38,525 nt of DNA from Coprothermobacterota bacterium (GCA_026389455.1 JAPLHV010000036.1:1-38525); one strand, 5' to 3'; shown: positions 1-8,542, numbered from the stretch's first letter. The notes: a model not told the origin generated them from the sequence alone. Program-made: numbers and translations.

Positions 1-48
1 CATCGACAGCTCCTTTCTATCGGGGGGCAGATTAGAAATCTGTTCCAT
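1..48 (-). CDS. Start of a further gene running off the left edge
   Basis: Only the first codons are in the window, so no function can be given. Two in-frame ATG codons are possible, at 46-48 and at 1-3. The second has a good ribosome site (AAAGGAG, six bases before ATG), so the true start may be at position 3. The frame opens ten bases after the stop of the molybdenum subunit gene on the same strand. It is therefore probably the next gene of the carbamoyltransferase-molybdenum hydroxylase operon. Confidence 0.35.
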   Translation of the reverse strand, partial: MEQISNLPPDRKELSM

Positions 49-57
49 GATGAACAG

Positions 58-2337
58 TCACCCTTCCAAGGCCTCCAGGATTCGCTGGGGGGTGATGGGC
101 AAACGCCTGAAAGAGATCCCCAAGGCGTCCGAGACAGCGTTGGTAAAAGCGGCGGCTGCTCCAGCCAGAGGAGGCTCACCGATCCCTTTGGCGCCGAAGG
201 GGCCATTGGAGGTCGCTTCTTCTACTGGGAGGAATCGGGTGGGAAGCCGCTCTGCAAAGGACGGGATCTGGTAATCGGCGAAATTGGCATTGCGAATCTT
301 CCCGTTTTCTTCAAGCACTTCCTCCAGGTGGGCGAAGCCTAGCCCCATCAGGGAAGCGCCCTCCACCTGGCCTTCCACTCCCAGGGGGTTGATTGCCTTG
401 CCCACATCGTGGCTGGCAAGATGCCTGAGCACGCGAACCTTTCCAGTCCAAGTGTCTACTTCCACCTCCATCAAGTGAGTTCCGTAGTTATAGGCGATGT
501 AGATCTGGCCCTGGTGAGTCTCGTGATCGTATTGCGCGTCGGGGGCACGGGAGAAGGCCAGGTTCATCAAGGGAAAGCCAGTCCAATAAGCGGCTGTAGC
601 GACCTGGGCAAGCGGAATCTGAGCTTGAGGATTTTCCCGCAGGTAAGCGTGGTCGAGGCCCAACTCGATCGCCTCAGCAGGGGCTTTCAACATCAGCCCA
701 GCCATTTCCAACAACGAGGTGCGCACAGTCTGGGCAGCCATCCAGACTGCTTTTCCCCCTACTGTGGTGGTGCGGGAGGCCACGGTCGGCCCGGAATCAT
801 GGACAGTATCAGTATCCACCTGCCGGACGCTGATCTTCTCCAGGGAGACGCCCAGGATCTCGGCAGCAATCTGGGCCATGGCCGTGCGGCTGCCTTGCCC
901 CAGCTCGGTCAAGCCCAACCCGACCAGGACGCTGCCGTCCTGGCTAACTTGGACGGAAGCGCCGACCACGTCGATCCCTTCCGCCCCGTTGGAGATTCCC
1001 TGCATCATGGCGGCCAACCCTACGCCTCGCTTGAAGCGGGGGTTGTCACCAGCGTGAGCCCTTTTTAAACAGGCGGGCCAGTCCCCTTCCTCTTTCACCC
1101 GCTCAAGGGTTTGAACTAATCCCACTGACTCGTGGAAGACCTGGCTGGTGGCATTGGCTTCGCCTACTGTCAAGGCGTTGTGCCGGCGAAGCTCCCAACG
1201 GTCGAGGCCCAGCTTGCGAGCTAGCGCATCGATTTGCGATTCTGAGGCAAAGGTGACTTGCGGCACACCGAAGCCGCGCATCGCCCCGGCTTGACGTTTG
1301 TTAGTGTAGACGGCGCGGCAGTCCACCCGGAGATGGGGAATCTTATAAGGGCCGGCCACATGGATCAACGCTTTCATGACCACGAAGGGGCTCTCCGAGG
1401 CGTACGCCCCTCCGTCAAGAAGGATCTCAGCCTGGCGGGCAATGATCGTGCCGTCACGCATGGCGCCGGTCTTGAGATGAATGATGGCGGCATGGCGAGC
1501 GTGGGAGCCGAGGAAAGAGTCTCTGCGGGAGTGAACGATGCGTACCGGGCGGCCCAGCTTGAGGGCCGCCGCGCCTGCCAGCGAGCCCATCTCGGTAACC
1601 GCATCATCCTTGCCTCCGAAGGATCCCCCGACAAAGGGCTGCACAACTTTCACGCGGGAGGCCGGAAGGCCGGTGTTGACAGCAATGTGGCCTCGCAGGT
1701 GGAAGGGTGATTGGCAAGAGGCGTACACTGTCAAACGTCCGTCGCTCTCCGGTACGGCCAGCACTGCTTCCGGCTCCAGATAGGCGTGATCCTGGACGCT
1801 GGTGCGGTAGGTGTCCTCAACGATCACCTCGGCTTGGGCGAAACCGGCCTCGACATCCCCCTTCAGGAGTTGTTTGGCAAAGGTCAGATTGCCATTGGCG
1901 TGAATTTTGCGCGCATCCGCATGCAGAGCTTCCTCGGGGTCGAGGAGCGGAATAAACGGCTCAATCTCGGCCACGATGCGGGAAGCGGCCGCTTCGGCCT
2001 CTTCCTGGGTCTCCGCTACCACCAGGGCCAGGGAATCGCCTTCGTGGCGTATCTCCGGGCCGGCCAACAAGGGCTGGTCAAAGGGGGGAAGAATCCCGAT
2101 CAGGTTGGGTCCGGGAAGATCTGCAGGGGTGAGCACCAGCACCACTCCAGGGGACCGGCGCGCTTCTTCCACATTCAGATGGCGAAGCAAGCCGGCTGCA
2201 ACCCCGGCGCGGCGCGCCACAGCTTGCAAGGATCCGGGAAACTGGAGGTCAGCCGTATAACGAGCCCGTCCGGTGACCAGCTCGACTCCGTCAATCTTGC
2301 CAACAGGTTGACCGATGGTGCGGAAGGGGGCAGTCAT
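58..2337 (-). CDS. Xanthine dehydrogenase family, molybdopterin-binding (large) subunit
   Basis: This is the catalytic subunit of a molybdenum hydroxylase, which adds oxygen from water to an N-heterocycle or aldehyde and passes electrons to the 2Fe-2S and FAD subunits encoded just upstream. The 759 residues match the length of E. coli XdhA. The alpha/beta hammerhead domain is at the N-terminus. The family motif HAYLEPE lies at 184-190 and GGSFGGK at 237-243. An RGFG motif, ELGQG, and a C-terminal GAKGIGE carrying the expected active-site Glu (about 721) follow. The active-site loop of aerobic CO dehydrogenase (AYXCSFR) is absent. The start ATG overlaps the stop of the 2Fe-2S gene (ATGA), with AGGAGA upstream. 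Purine oxidation is plausible from the neighbouring carbamoyltransferase, but the substrate is not proven. Confidence 0.9.
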   Translation of the reverse strand: MTAPFRTIGQPVGKIDGVELVTGRARYTADLQFPGSLQAVARRAGVAAGLLRHLNVEEARRSPGVVLVLTPADLPGPNLIGILPPFDQPLLAGPEIRHEGDSLALVVAETQEEAEAAASRIVAEIEPFIPLLDPEEALHADARKIHANGNLTFAKQLLKGDVEAGFAQAEVIVEDTYRTSVQDHAYLEPEAVLAVPESDGRLTVYASCQSPFHLRGHIAVNTGLPASRVKVVQPFVGGSFGGKDDAVTEMGSLAGAAALKLGRPVRIVHSRRDSFLGSHARHAAIIHLKTGAMRDGTIIARQAEILLDGGAYASESPFVVMKALIHVAGPYKIPHLRVDCRAVYTNKRQAGAMRGFGVPQVTFASESQIDALARKLGLDRWELRRHNALTVGEANATSQVFHESVGLVQTLERVKEEGDWPACLKRAHAGDNPRFKRGVGLAAMMQGISNGAEGIDVVGASVQVSQDGSVLVGLGLTELGQGSRTAMAQIAAEILGVSLEKISVRQVDTDTVHDSGPTVASRTTTVGGKAVWMAAQTVRTSLLEMAGLMLKAPAEAIELGLDHAYLRENPQAQIPLAQVATAAYWTGFPLMNLAFSRAPDAQYDHETHQGQIYIAYNYGTHLMEVEVDTWTGKVRVLRHLASHDVGKAINPLGVEGQVEGASLMGLGFAHLEEVLEENGKIRNANFADYQIPSFAERLPTRFLPVEEATSNGPFGAKGIGEPPLAGAAAAFTNAVSDALGISFRRLPITPQRILEALEG

Positions 2338-2810
2338 CGCATTTTCTCCTGGGCGGCCAAGCGCACCGCCTTGATAATCTTTGAGTAGCCGGTGCAGCGA
2401 CAGAAGTTGCCGCTCAAAGCGTAGGCAATCTCTTCCTCGCTGGGGTCCGGACAGGTATCAAGCAAGCTCTTGGCAGCCAAAATCATTCCAGGGGTGCAGA
2501 ATCCGCATTGCACAGCGCCAACCTCGAGAAAGGCGGATTGCAAGGGATGCAGTGTCCCGTCCGCAGAAGCCAGTCCTTCGATGGTCAATACCTCGCAGCC
2601 ATCCAACTTGGCTGCCAGCAGCAGGCAGGCATTGACCGGACGACCATCGAGGAGGATCGTGCAGGCGCCGCATTCCCCGCGTCCACATCCTTCTTTCACC
2701 CCGGTCAGTCCGAATCCCTCGCGCAAGAGGTCAATGGCGCGCAAGTCACTGTCGATAGAGGTGGAAACAGGGTGGCCGTTCAAACAGAATGATATGGGGA
2801 CAGCTTTCAA
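2334..2810 (-). CDS. Xanthine dehydrogenase family, 2Fe-2S subunit
   Basis: This is the electron-transfer subunit of the molybdenum hydroxylase, carrying two 2Fe-2S clusters. The N-terminal plant-type ferredoxin cluster is shown by GCGRGECGAC and a later Cys. The C-terminal helical-domain cluster is shown by CGFCTPG and FCRCTGY. I place the start at a TTG codon (2808-2810) because AAGGGAGG lies six to seven bases upstream. This gives 158 residues, close to the 159 of E. coli XdhC. A longer frame from an upstream ATG (2966) would add about 50 residues with no family similarity. The gene overlaps the molybdenum subunit gene by four bases and follows the FAD subunit gene. Confidence 0.9.
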   Translation of the reverse strand: MKAVPISFCLNGHPVSTSIDSDLRAIDLLREGFGLTGVKEGCGRGECGACTILLDGRPVNACLLLAAKLDGCEVLTIEGLASADGTLHPLQSAFLEVGAVQCGFCTPGMILAAKSLLDTCPDPSEEEIAYALSGNFCRCTGYSKIIKAVRLAAQEKMR

Positions 2811-2872
2811 ATCCAGCCTCCCTTGATGCCGCAATCTGTCGAGCTGCCGCGGCGGGGGTTGATCTCGCTCAT
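2807..2872 (-). other. Possible 21-codon coupling ORF between the FAD and 2Fe-2S genes
   Basis: An ATG overlaps the stop of the FAD-subunit gene (ATGA) and has AGGAGG just upstream. It opens a 21-residue frame that begins MSEINPRRG. Its TGA overlaps the TTG start of the 2Fe-2S gene (TTGA). The arrangement could carry ribosomes from one gene to the next, or it could be a chance frame filling the gap. It resembles no known protein. Confidence 0.25.
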
Positions 2873-3729
2873 GAATAAGCCTCCTGTCCTGTGAGGGATG
2901 CCAGAGCGTCGCGGAAAAGGGCCTGGACCACCGAGCGGCGATAGCGATCGGAGGCCCGCTGGTCACAGATAGGCCGGATCTCCGCCGCCAATCGTAAAGA
3001 GGCCTGCGCGATCAATTCGCGATCAAGACGCTGTCCTTCAAGGATACGCTCCACAGCAGGAATACGGATCGGTGTGGGGGCAGCGGAACCGACCGCCAGG
3101 CAAGGTTGCCGGAGGATCCCCTCCTTCCAGTAAGCGGAGATAGCCAGGTTGACCTGGGCGATAGTCTGGGCTCCCCGCCCACCTATTTTCTGGAAGGCTG
3201 ACCTCCGTTCATCCTGAGAGGACGAGCGCGTCAGCGGGAGGCTTATCTCCACCAGCAGCTCGCCCCGGGTGAGAATCGTCCGCTTAGGCCCGAGAAAAAA
3301 AGCTTCGGCAGGTATTTCACGCTCTCCGCTTGCACTGCGCAGCCGGAAGCGGCCGCCCAGGACAAGGAGGGGGCTGAGGGTGTCACCGCAAGGAGAGGCG
3401 TTGCAGATATTCCCCCCGATGGTTCCCAGGGCACGGATCTGCGGGGAACCGATCCAACTGGCGCCAGCGCGCAAAGCAGCCGGCAAGAGTGGCGAGGAGG
3501 CGACATCAGCCAAGGTGGTACACGGGCCGATCCGGATCTCTCCGCCTTCCTCTTGGACACCGATTAGCTCCGGCAGTTTGCTGATATCCAGCAAGCACTC
3601 CGCTTGCACCGTTCCATCCCGCACCAGCAAGGTCAAGTCAGTGCCCCCAGCCAGGGGGAGGCAATGTTCCTCCTGGCCTAGGATCTGCAAGGCCTCGGCC
3701 AGACTGTGTGGAGTGATGTACCTGGCCAT
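2869..3729 (-). CDS. Xanthine dehydrogenase family, FAD-binding subunit
   Basis: This is the medium, FAD-binding subunit of the molybdenum hydroxylase (CoxM/XdhB type) and passes electrons from the 2Fe-2S clusters to the final acceptor. At 286 residues it is close to the 292 of E. coli XdhB. The FAD-contacting motif LAGGTDL lies near residue 26, and TIGGNICNASPCGD, the second signature of the family, is mid-protein. A C-terminal CO dehydrogenase flavoprotein domain follows. The gene begins ten bases after the carbamoyltransferase stop and shows no clear ribosome site, so it is probably translated by coupling. Confidence 0.9.
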   Translation of the reverse strand: MARYITPHSLAEALQILGQEEHCLPLAGGTDLTLLVRDGTVQAECLLDISKLPELIGVQEEGGEIRIGPCTTLADVASSPLLPAALRAGASWIGSPQIRALGTIGGNICNASPCGDTLSPLLVLGGRFRLRSASGEREIPAEAFFLGPKRTILTRGELLVEISLPLTRSSSQDERRSAFQKIGGRGAQTIAQVNLAISAYWKEGILRQPCLAVGSAAPTPIRIPAVERILEGQRLDRELIAQASLRLAAEIRPICDQRASDRYRRSVVQALFRDALASLTGQEAYS

Positions 3730-3739
3730 GCGCGATTGC

Positions 3740-4747
3740 CTAGAAATTGACCGTGGCGCTCATGGTCAGCGCCATGATCGCCTTCTGCACGTGCAAGCGA
3801 TTCTCGGCCTGATCAAAGATGATGCTGGCGGGACTATTGAGAACCTCGTCGGTCACCTCGGTATTGCGCGAGATAGGCATACAATGCATGACCATGCAAT
3901 CCTTTCTGGCCAGCCCTACGACTCTCGCCGAGAGGCGCCATTCCTCCTTGAGGGCCGCTTTTCGCGCCTGGAAGGTGGCGTCTCCCTGGAAGTGGGTCTC
4001 CAAGCCCTTGGCAAACATCTCTGGGGACACCCAGGAATAAACGTTGATAAAATCGGCGTCATGGACCGCTTCTTCATAGGAACGGACCAAAGAGATCTTG
4101 CCCCCGGAAAGGGAAGCGCATTCCTGGGCGCGCCGATACACATCCATGTCTGGATCAAATCCTTCCGGGCAGGCGATGACCAGCTCGAAACCGAGCTTTC
4201 CAGCCATCAGCATGGTGGAATTGGTCAGACCAGCCGGGGGGTTGGCCGTGCGGTAGCCCCAACAGAAAGCGACCTTGGCCTTGCGCAGGTCTCCCTTCTT
4301 TTCCATCATCGTCTCCGCGTCAGCGAAGGCTTGGCAAGGATGTTCCACCGGGCTGGAGGCGTTGATCACCGGGATGTCGGCGAATTCTGCAGCGGAGAGC
4401 TGGCGAGCCTGGCCGATGGAGCGGTAGGCGATGCCGTCGCAGTAGCGGGCGATGGTCTTGATGGTGTCGTGCCAGTCTTCCTCCTGCGCCTCGCCCACCC
4501 ATAGGCGGTGGGAGTCCAGCCAGAGCATGTGCCCGCCCATTTGTTGAACACCGGCCTCGAAGGAAATGCTGGTACGAGTGGAAGGCGTCTCAAAGATTGC
4601 TGCCAGGCTTTTTCCCAATAGCAAGGGATTGTATCGCCCCATTTTCAGTTCCCGTTTCAACTGCCGGCCAACATCGACGATGAACTCGATCTCTTCCGCA
4701 GAAAAACCGTCGATGCTGATGCAATCTCGTCCCTTCAAGTTCTGCAT
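3740..4747 (-). CDS. Aspartate/ornithine carbamoyltransferase family protein, YgeW-like
   Basis: This 335-residue protein has the full carbamoyl-phosphate site: STRTS at 56-60, HPCQ at 136-139 and HCMP at 288-291. The ornithine-binding SMG motif of true ornithine carbamoyltransferases is missing. In its place is a VYSWVSPE stretch (about 236-243) closer to the YgeW or acetylornithine type. It is the first gene of the molybdenum hydroxylase operon, and YgeW also lies beside xdhABC in E. coli. I infer a catabolic role, for example phosphorolysis of a carbamoylated product to carbamoyl phosphate for ATP formation. The acceptor is unknown. The start has AGGAGG seven bases upstream. Confidence 0.85.
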   Translation of the reverse strand: MQNLKGRDCISIDGFSAEEIEFIVDVGRQLKRELKMGRYNPLLLGKSLAAIFETPSTRTSISFEAGVQQMGGHMLWLDSHRLWVGEAQEEDWHDTIKTIARYCDGIAYRSIGQARQLSAAEFADIPVINASSPVEHPCQAFADAETMMEKKGDLRKAKVAFCWGYRTANPPAGLTNSTMLMAGKLGFELVIACPEGFDPDMDVYRRAQECASLSGGKISLVRSYEEAVHDADFINVYSWVSPEMFAKGLETHFQGDATFQARKAALKEEWRLSARVVGLARKDCMVMHCMPISRNTEVTDEVLNSPASIIFDQAENRLHVQKAIMALTMSATVNF

Positions 4748-4875
4748 ATTGCTTCCTCCTATTTAGATGTTCGTGACCTTAGAGACGCGGCATGCCGTTC
4801 CCAAAGGACCGTTGACTGGTGAGCCATCTCGAACTGCCGAAGGGCATGGCAGAACAAAAACGATATATCCAGGTT

Positions 4876-4903
4876 ATTATAATCCAAAATTCAATTACGT
4901 AAG
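4876..4903 (-). promoter_or_regulatory. Candidate promoter of the carbamoyltransferase-xdh operon
   Basis: A perfect -10 TATAAT (4876-4881, minus strand) lies in a locally AT-rich stretch about 130 bases upstream of the carbamoyltransferase ATG. The -35 at the expected distance (CTTACG or CCTTAC) is poor. The 199-base gap holds no gene. Confidence 0.4.
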
Positions 4904-4946
4904 GCGAAAATAGTGAAATGTTCGCTGAAAAAACGCGACCTCCTTA

Positions 4947-5783
4947 TCAGCTAGATTCGGCGGCTTCGCTCCTCTCGATGTTTTCCAGATGGGCCAATGC
5001 TTGCTCCACCGTCCAATCCTGATGCACTACGCCGACCATTGCCTCAGTCATCGCTCGGGTGCGTCCGCCCTGCCAAATGTTGCGGCCGATGGCGATACCA
5101 GCTCCTCCAGCGGCGATGGAATCACGCACATTGCGGAAGAGCGTGGCATCATCTTCGTTCTTCTCGCCGCCCAGGATCACCACTGGCGCCGGGCAACCGG
5201 CCGTCACTGCGGTGAAGCTTTCCGGTGTCCCCGTGTAGTATGTTTTGATCAAGTCGGCTCCCAGCTCCTGAGCCATTCGTGCGGCCAAGGCGATGCCGGC
5301 GGGGTCGGCTTTGCCGGAAAGGGGTTTGCCGAAGAGTGTTCCCTGTGCCATCGCTTCGATGGTCAGGGGGATCCCCCAACGTTCGCAGGCGTCAGCCACC
5401 AGTGAGGCATTGCGGATGAACTCATCCTCCCGAGGGTGACCAAACTTAATGGTGACGATCACCGAGGAAGCGCCCAGGACGATGGCTGCTTCCACCGAGG
5501 TAATCAGCTCCTCTTCGAACTTTCCGCCCAAGATGGTAAACCCGCCGGTAAGCCGCATCATCAGGCTGAGATTGCGGTCCCACTCATTCTCAGAGAAGGC
5601 GACAAAACCACGAGTAGTGAGGACACAATCGGCGCCTCCCTGCCGGCAAGCGCGGATGGTCATTGCAGGGTCTTCGATGCCCGGCATGCTCCCGGCGATG
5701 CCTCCGTGGTCAAGGGCAACGATCACTGTGCGACCATCTTCTCGCAGGATCTGTTTCAAACGAATGCGTTTTCCTGTATTCAT
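4947..5783 (-). CDS. Class I (Schiff-base) aldolase, DeoC/LacD/LsrF/FbaB family
   Basis: This 278-residue TIM-barrel protein belongs to the Schiff-base-forming family that includes archaeal-type fructose-bisphosphate aldolase, LsrF and aminodideoxyheptulosonate synthase. Visible motifs are VALDHG (22-27), the likely Schiff-base lysine in LIKTYYTG (Lys180), GGEKN, and the phosphate-binding GIAIGRNIWQ near the C-terminus. The start overlaps the stop of the FGGY kinase gene by four bases (ATGA). As the last gene of the operon it probably cleaves the phosphorylated ketose made by the dehydrogenase and kinase, although an LsrF-like thiolase role is possible. Confidence 0.82.
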   Translation of the reverse strand: MNTGKRIRLKQILREDGRTVIVALDHGGIAGSMPGIEDPAMTIRACRQGGADCVLTTRGFVAFSENEWDRNLSLMMRLTGGFTILGGKFEEELITSVEAAIVLGASSVIVTIKFGHPREDEFIRNASLVADACERWGIPLTIEAMAQGTLFGKPLSGKADPAGIALAARMAQELGADLIKTYYTGTPESFTAVTAGCPAPVVILGGEKNEDDATLFRNVRDSIAAGGAGIAIGRNIWQGGRTRAMTEAMVGVVHQDWTVEQALAHLENIERSEAAESS

Positions 5784-7369
5784 GCGTTGGAATCACCTTT
5801 CTTGGACGCCCTGCCGGGGGCTGTCAAGCTGCCGGGGGCTGTCATGTTGCTGCGAGCTGTTGAGTTGCCGGGGGCTGTCGAGTTGCCGCAAGCAGCCACA
5901 TCCTCCTGGGGTATGTTTGTGCTTTCCTGGCGATACTTCGTAAGAGCTGGGAAATGATCAAGCGAATCTTCGACCAGGGAACGGTAGAGGAGGAACCCTT
6001 CCTGATAAAGCGCTTCCCAAGAAATCTCCGGCGATATTTCCCCGGAGATCCGCACCATCCCCTCCGCAGCGCTGACCAAATCCGCATACCAACCCCGTGT
6101 CACCGCCCCAAGGATAGCTCCCCCTAGCGGCTCGGCCTCAACCTCGCCGGGGAGAAGACAGGGGATGCCCGTAATCGAGGCTTTGATCCGGGTCCAACCG
6201 ATACTCGTCGCTTGGCGGCCGGTACAGCGCAACTGCACCACTTCCAATCCGTGTTCTTGAATACAGCTCAAAACATGGCGCATGGCGTAGCCCACTCCTT
6301 CCAGGACGGCGCGAACGAGATGGGCGGGGGTATGGCGCAAGTGCAAGCCAAAAAAGAGGGCGCGCGCATCAGCTCGCCAGAGGGGAGCTCGTTCCCCGGC
6401 CAGGTAGGGGAGGAAGAGCAATCCCTCTGCCCCAGGTGGAACGGCCATCGCCCGCCGGAATACCTCCTGGTAGGATACTCGTCCCCAACCGACCAGCGAG
6501 CGAACCCACTCCAAGGCCTTGCCTGAGGTGGAGATGATGCCGGATAAGTTCCAAAGCGCGGGAACGATGTGAGGTAAGGCCAGTAGGCGAGTGTCGCGCA
6601 CGGGTTGGCTGGTGCAGAGATTGATGCCTTGGCTGGTGCCGCCTCGGTCCACCGCTCGCCCCGGCACTACCGTCGCTGTGCCCAACCAGGATTCAACGAA
6701 GTCGGGAGGGCCTACCACTACAGGAATCCCCTGGCTCGCCTGGCTCCAGGCTTCTCCTCGTTTGCTGACCGGTCCAACCACCTGGCCGCAGGGGACAAAG
6801 GGCGGCCAAGCTTCCGCCATATCGAAAACCTCCATAGCCTGGCGCTGCCAAACCATCGATTGGAAGCCAGGCGCAGGGAGGCCGGCGACCAGACATCCGG
6901 TGAGCCGCCCGACAATGTAGTCGGGGCAAGAGGTATACCAGCAGACGTGTTCCCGGGCGAGGCCGTGCCGACTGTACCAGAGAGCTTTGGGCATATAGAA
7001 GGAACTGTCTACAAACAGGCCGGTGCGCTCGCGGATCTCCAGTGACTGATCCGTAGCGCGGCGATCCATCCAGGAGATGGCCTGATCGACAGCTTTTCCG
7101 TTCTTCCCCAGAGGAACCAGGGTAGGTCCCTGACCCCCGACGACGATCGCTTCAGGTTGGGCAGCAGCAGGGACTGATCGCAGTTGCGCAACGCAATGAC
7201 GAAAAGCTCGTTCCCAGGAAGCAGGACTCGTTTCGATGCGGTCTCCAGGCAGGAAAGCGAGGGAGTAGCCGGCTTGAGCCCGAGCCACAGCCGAGCCGTC
7301 CGGCCTGAAAGCTACCGCCTTGAGGCTAGTGGTGCCGATGTCGAAAGCCCAAATGAGTTGGTTCGCCAA
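5780..7369 (-). CDS. FGGY-family carbohydrate kinase with a repeat-derived C-terminal tail
   Basis: This is an ATP-dependent sugar or polyol kinase of 529 residues. The N-terminal phosphate-1 loop is DIGTTSLKA (from residue 10). RGGTSQG, the GERAPLWR stretch and the C-terminal ATP-domain CTGRQATS (usually a GGGA-like loop) follow in order. The substrate cannot be deduced. It lies between the zinc dehydrogenase and the aldolase. The last 38 residues are unusual: about 495-520 are four degenerate hexapeptides of the type TAPGN/S, encoded by an in-frame array of 18-bp G/C-rich repeats. Such a tail is not part of the FGGY fold and is probably disordered. Confidence 0.85.
   Translation of the reverse strand: MANQLIWAFDIGTTSLKAVAFRPDGSAVARAQAGYSLAFLPGDRIETSPASWERAFRHCVAQLRSVPAAAQPEAIVVGGQGPTLVPLGKNGKAVDQAISWMDRRATDQSLEIRERTGLFVDSSFYMPKALWYSRHGLAREHVCWYTSCPDYIVGRLTGCLVAGLPAPGFQSMVWQRQAMEVFDMAEAWPPFVPCGQVVGPVSKRGEAWSQASQGIPVVVGPPDFVESWLGTATVVPGRAVDRGGTSQGINLCTSQPVRDTRLLALPHIVPALWNLSGIISTSGKALEWVRSLVGWGRVSYQEVFRRAMAVPPGAEGLLFLPYLAGERAPLWRADARALFFGLHLRHTPAHLVRAVLEGVGYAMRHVLSCIQEHGLEVVQLRCTGRQATSIGWTRIKASITGIPCLLPGEVEAEPLGGAILGAVTRGWYADLVSAAEGMVRISGEISPEISWEALYQEGFLLYRSLVEDSLDHFPALTKYRQESTNIPQEDVAACGNSTAPGNSTARSNMTAPGSLTAPGRASKKGDSNA
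5811..5890. repeat. Array of the 18-bp G/C-rich repeat, four to five units
   Basis: The unit on the plus strand is CTGCCGGGGGCTGTCAAG, repeated with period 18 and increasing divergence towards 5890. It encodes the C-terminal tail of the FGGY kinase on the minus strand. The same repeat family occurs at twelve other loci in this window. Confidence 0.9.
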
Positions 7370-7376
7370 ACCTGCT

Positions 7377-8399
7377 TCAGCTCTCCTTCAGGTCGAAAAG
7401 GACACGGATTTGGTCCGGTCTGCCGGCCATCTCCATGGCCTGGTCGAACTCTTCCAGCCTGAATTCCGCGCTGATCAGCGGGGAGATGTCCACTTGTCGC
7501 GTGCTGATCAATTTGACCGCCACCTGAAAATCCCGCTCGGTGCGGCCTTCCACCCCGAAGACGGATACCTCGGAACGGTGCAAGTAGTTGGCGTCCACCG
7601 GCAGGTCGAAGGTGTCGCTGTACGCCGAGTAAGCGGTGACGCGGCCACCCTTGCGAACGGCCATGGCCGCCTCGCGCAGAACTTCGCTCACCGGCGCCGT
7701 GACAACAGCTACATCGACGCCACGACCGCCGGTCGGTGCCATCAGTTGCTCCTTCAAGGGGATGGCAGGATCCAGGGTAAAGTCCGCTCCCAGCCTCTCC
7801 GCCAACAAACGGCGTTCTTGCAGTGGATCCGCGACAAAGACGCGGGCGCCCATCTTGCGGCCTGCCAGGGCGTGCAAGAGGCCCATCGGGCCCGCTCCGA
7901 CCACCAAAAGATCCTCTCCGATCTTCAGGCTGGCCTTCCGCAGGGAGTGAATGCAGCAGGCCAAAGGTTCAGCGAAACAGGCCTCGCGGGTGGGGATGCC
8001 GGCAAGGAGTTGGAAGCATTGCCTCGTTCCCACCATGATATGCTGGGAGAATCCACCCAGGGGGCGGATTCCTTTGGCGAAGCGGTTGGCGCAGTGGTTG
8101 CTTTGCCCGTTGCGGCACCAATAGCACTCGCCGCAGCGATAGACGAGGTCGAGAGAGACGGTGTCACCCGGTTTCAAGGCGGTGATTGAGCCGGCGCCAA
8201 CCTCCTCTACCACACCGGCTGCCTCATGGCCGGGAACAATCGGGTAGTAAATCTTCATTGCGCCGGAGAAAAGACGTTGCTCCAGCGTGCAGATGCCACA
8301 AGACTCGATCCGCACCAATGCCTCGCCCTTGGCCGGAGCAGGACACTCGGCCTCCACCAAGCGCAGGTCTCGTGGAGCGAAAAGTTGCAATTGCTTCAT
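7377..8399 (-). CDS. Zinc-dependent medium-chain alcohol/polyol dehydrogenase
   Basis: This 340-residue protein has the GroES-like fold of sorbitol or threonine dehydrogenases. A catalytic-zinc Cys lies in SCGIC (34-37), PGHEAAG gives the His-Glu pair (58-59), and structural zinc is held by Cys 89, 92, 95 and 103. GAGPMG is the nucleotide loop, and the Asp in VADP suggests a preference for NAD. It probably oxidises the imported sugar alcohol or sugar before phosphorylation by the next gene, seven bases downstream. The start has GGAGG with a good spacing. A repeat array separates it from the upstream permease gene. Confidence 0.85.
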   Translation of the reverse strand: MKQLQLFAPRDLRLVEAECPAPAKGEALVRIESCGICTLEQRLFSGAMKIYYPIVPGHEAAGVVEEVGAGSITALKPGDTVSLDLVYRCGECYWCRNGQSNHCANRFAKGIRPLGGFSQHIMVGTRQCFQLLAGIPTREACFAEPLACCIHSLRKASLKIGEDLLVVGAGPMGLLHALAGRKMGARVFVADPLQERRLLAERLGADFTLDPAIPLKEQLMAPTGGRGVDVAVVTAPVSEVLREAAMAVRKGGRVTAYSAYSDTFDLPVDANYLHRSEVSVFGVEGRTERDFQVAVKLISTRQVDISPLISAEFRLEEFDQAMEMAGRPDQIRVLFDLKES

Positions 8400-8427
8400 T
8401 GGATCCTCCTATCTACCACAGAACGCG

Positions 8428-8532
8428 CTGCCGCGGGCTGTCAAGTTGCTGCCGCGGGCTGTCAAGTTGCTGCCGGGGGCTGTCGAGCTGCTGCCGGGGG
8501 CTGTCAAGTTGCTGCCGGGGGTGGTCATGTTG
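8428..8532. repeat. Intergenic array of the G/C-rich repeat, five 21-bp units
   Basis: Five tandem copies of CTGCCGNGGGCTGTCAAGTTG lie between the permease and dehydrogenase genes. The period is 21 because each unit has an extra TTG compared with the 18-bp form. The first two units read GCCGCGGGC and the last three GCCGGGGG, the two main subtypes seen in the window. The array fills most of the 143-base gap within a presumed operon. Confidence 0.92.
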
Positions 8533-8542
8533 TGTCAAGCTA

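Noticed and set aside
58-3729. Aerobic carbon monoxide dehydrogenase (CoxMSL)
   Set aside because: The gene order FAD, 2Fe-2S, Mo fits, but the large subunit lacks the AYXCSFR active-site loop.
4231-4242. GCCGGGGGG in the carbamoyltransferase gene as a repeat unit
   Set aside because: It encodes a normal part of the enzyme (NPPAGL) and lacks the rest of the repeat.
4947-7369. AI-2 (lsr) processing operon because of an FGGY kinase beside an LsrF-like aldolase
   Set aside because: The binding proteins are of BMP type, not LsrB, no LsrG-like protein is present, and the kinase shows nothing specific to LsrK.
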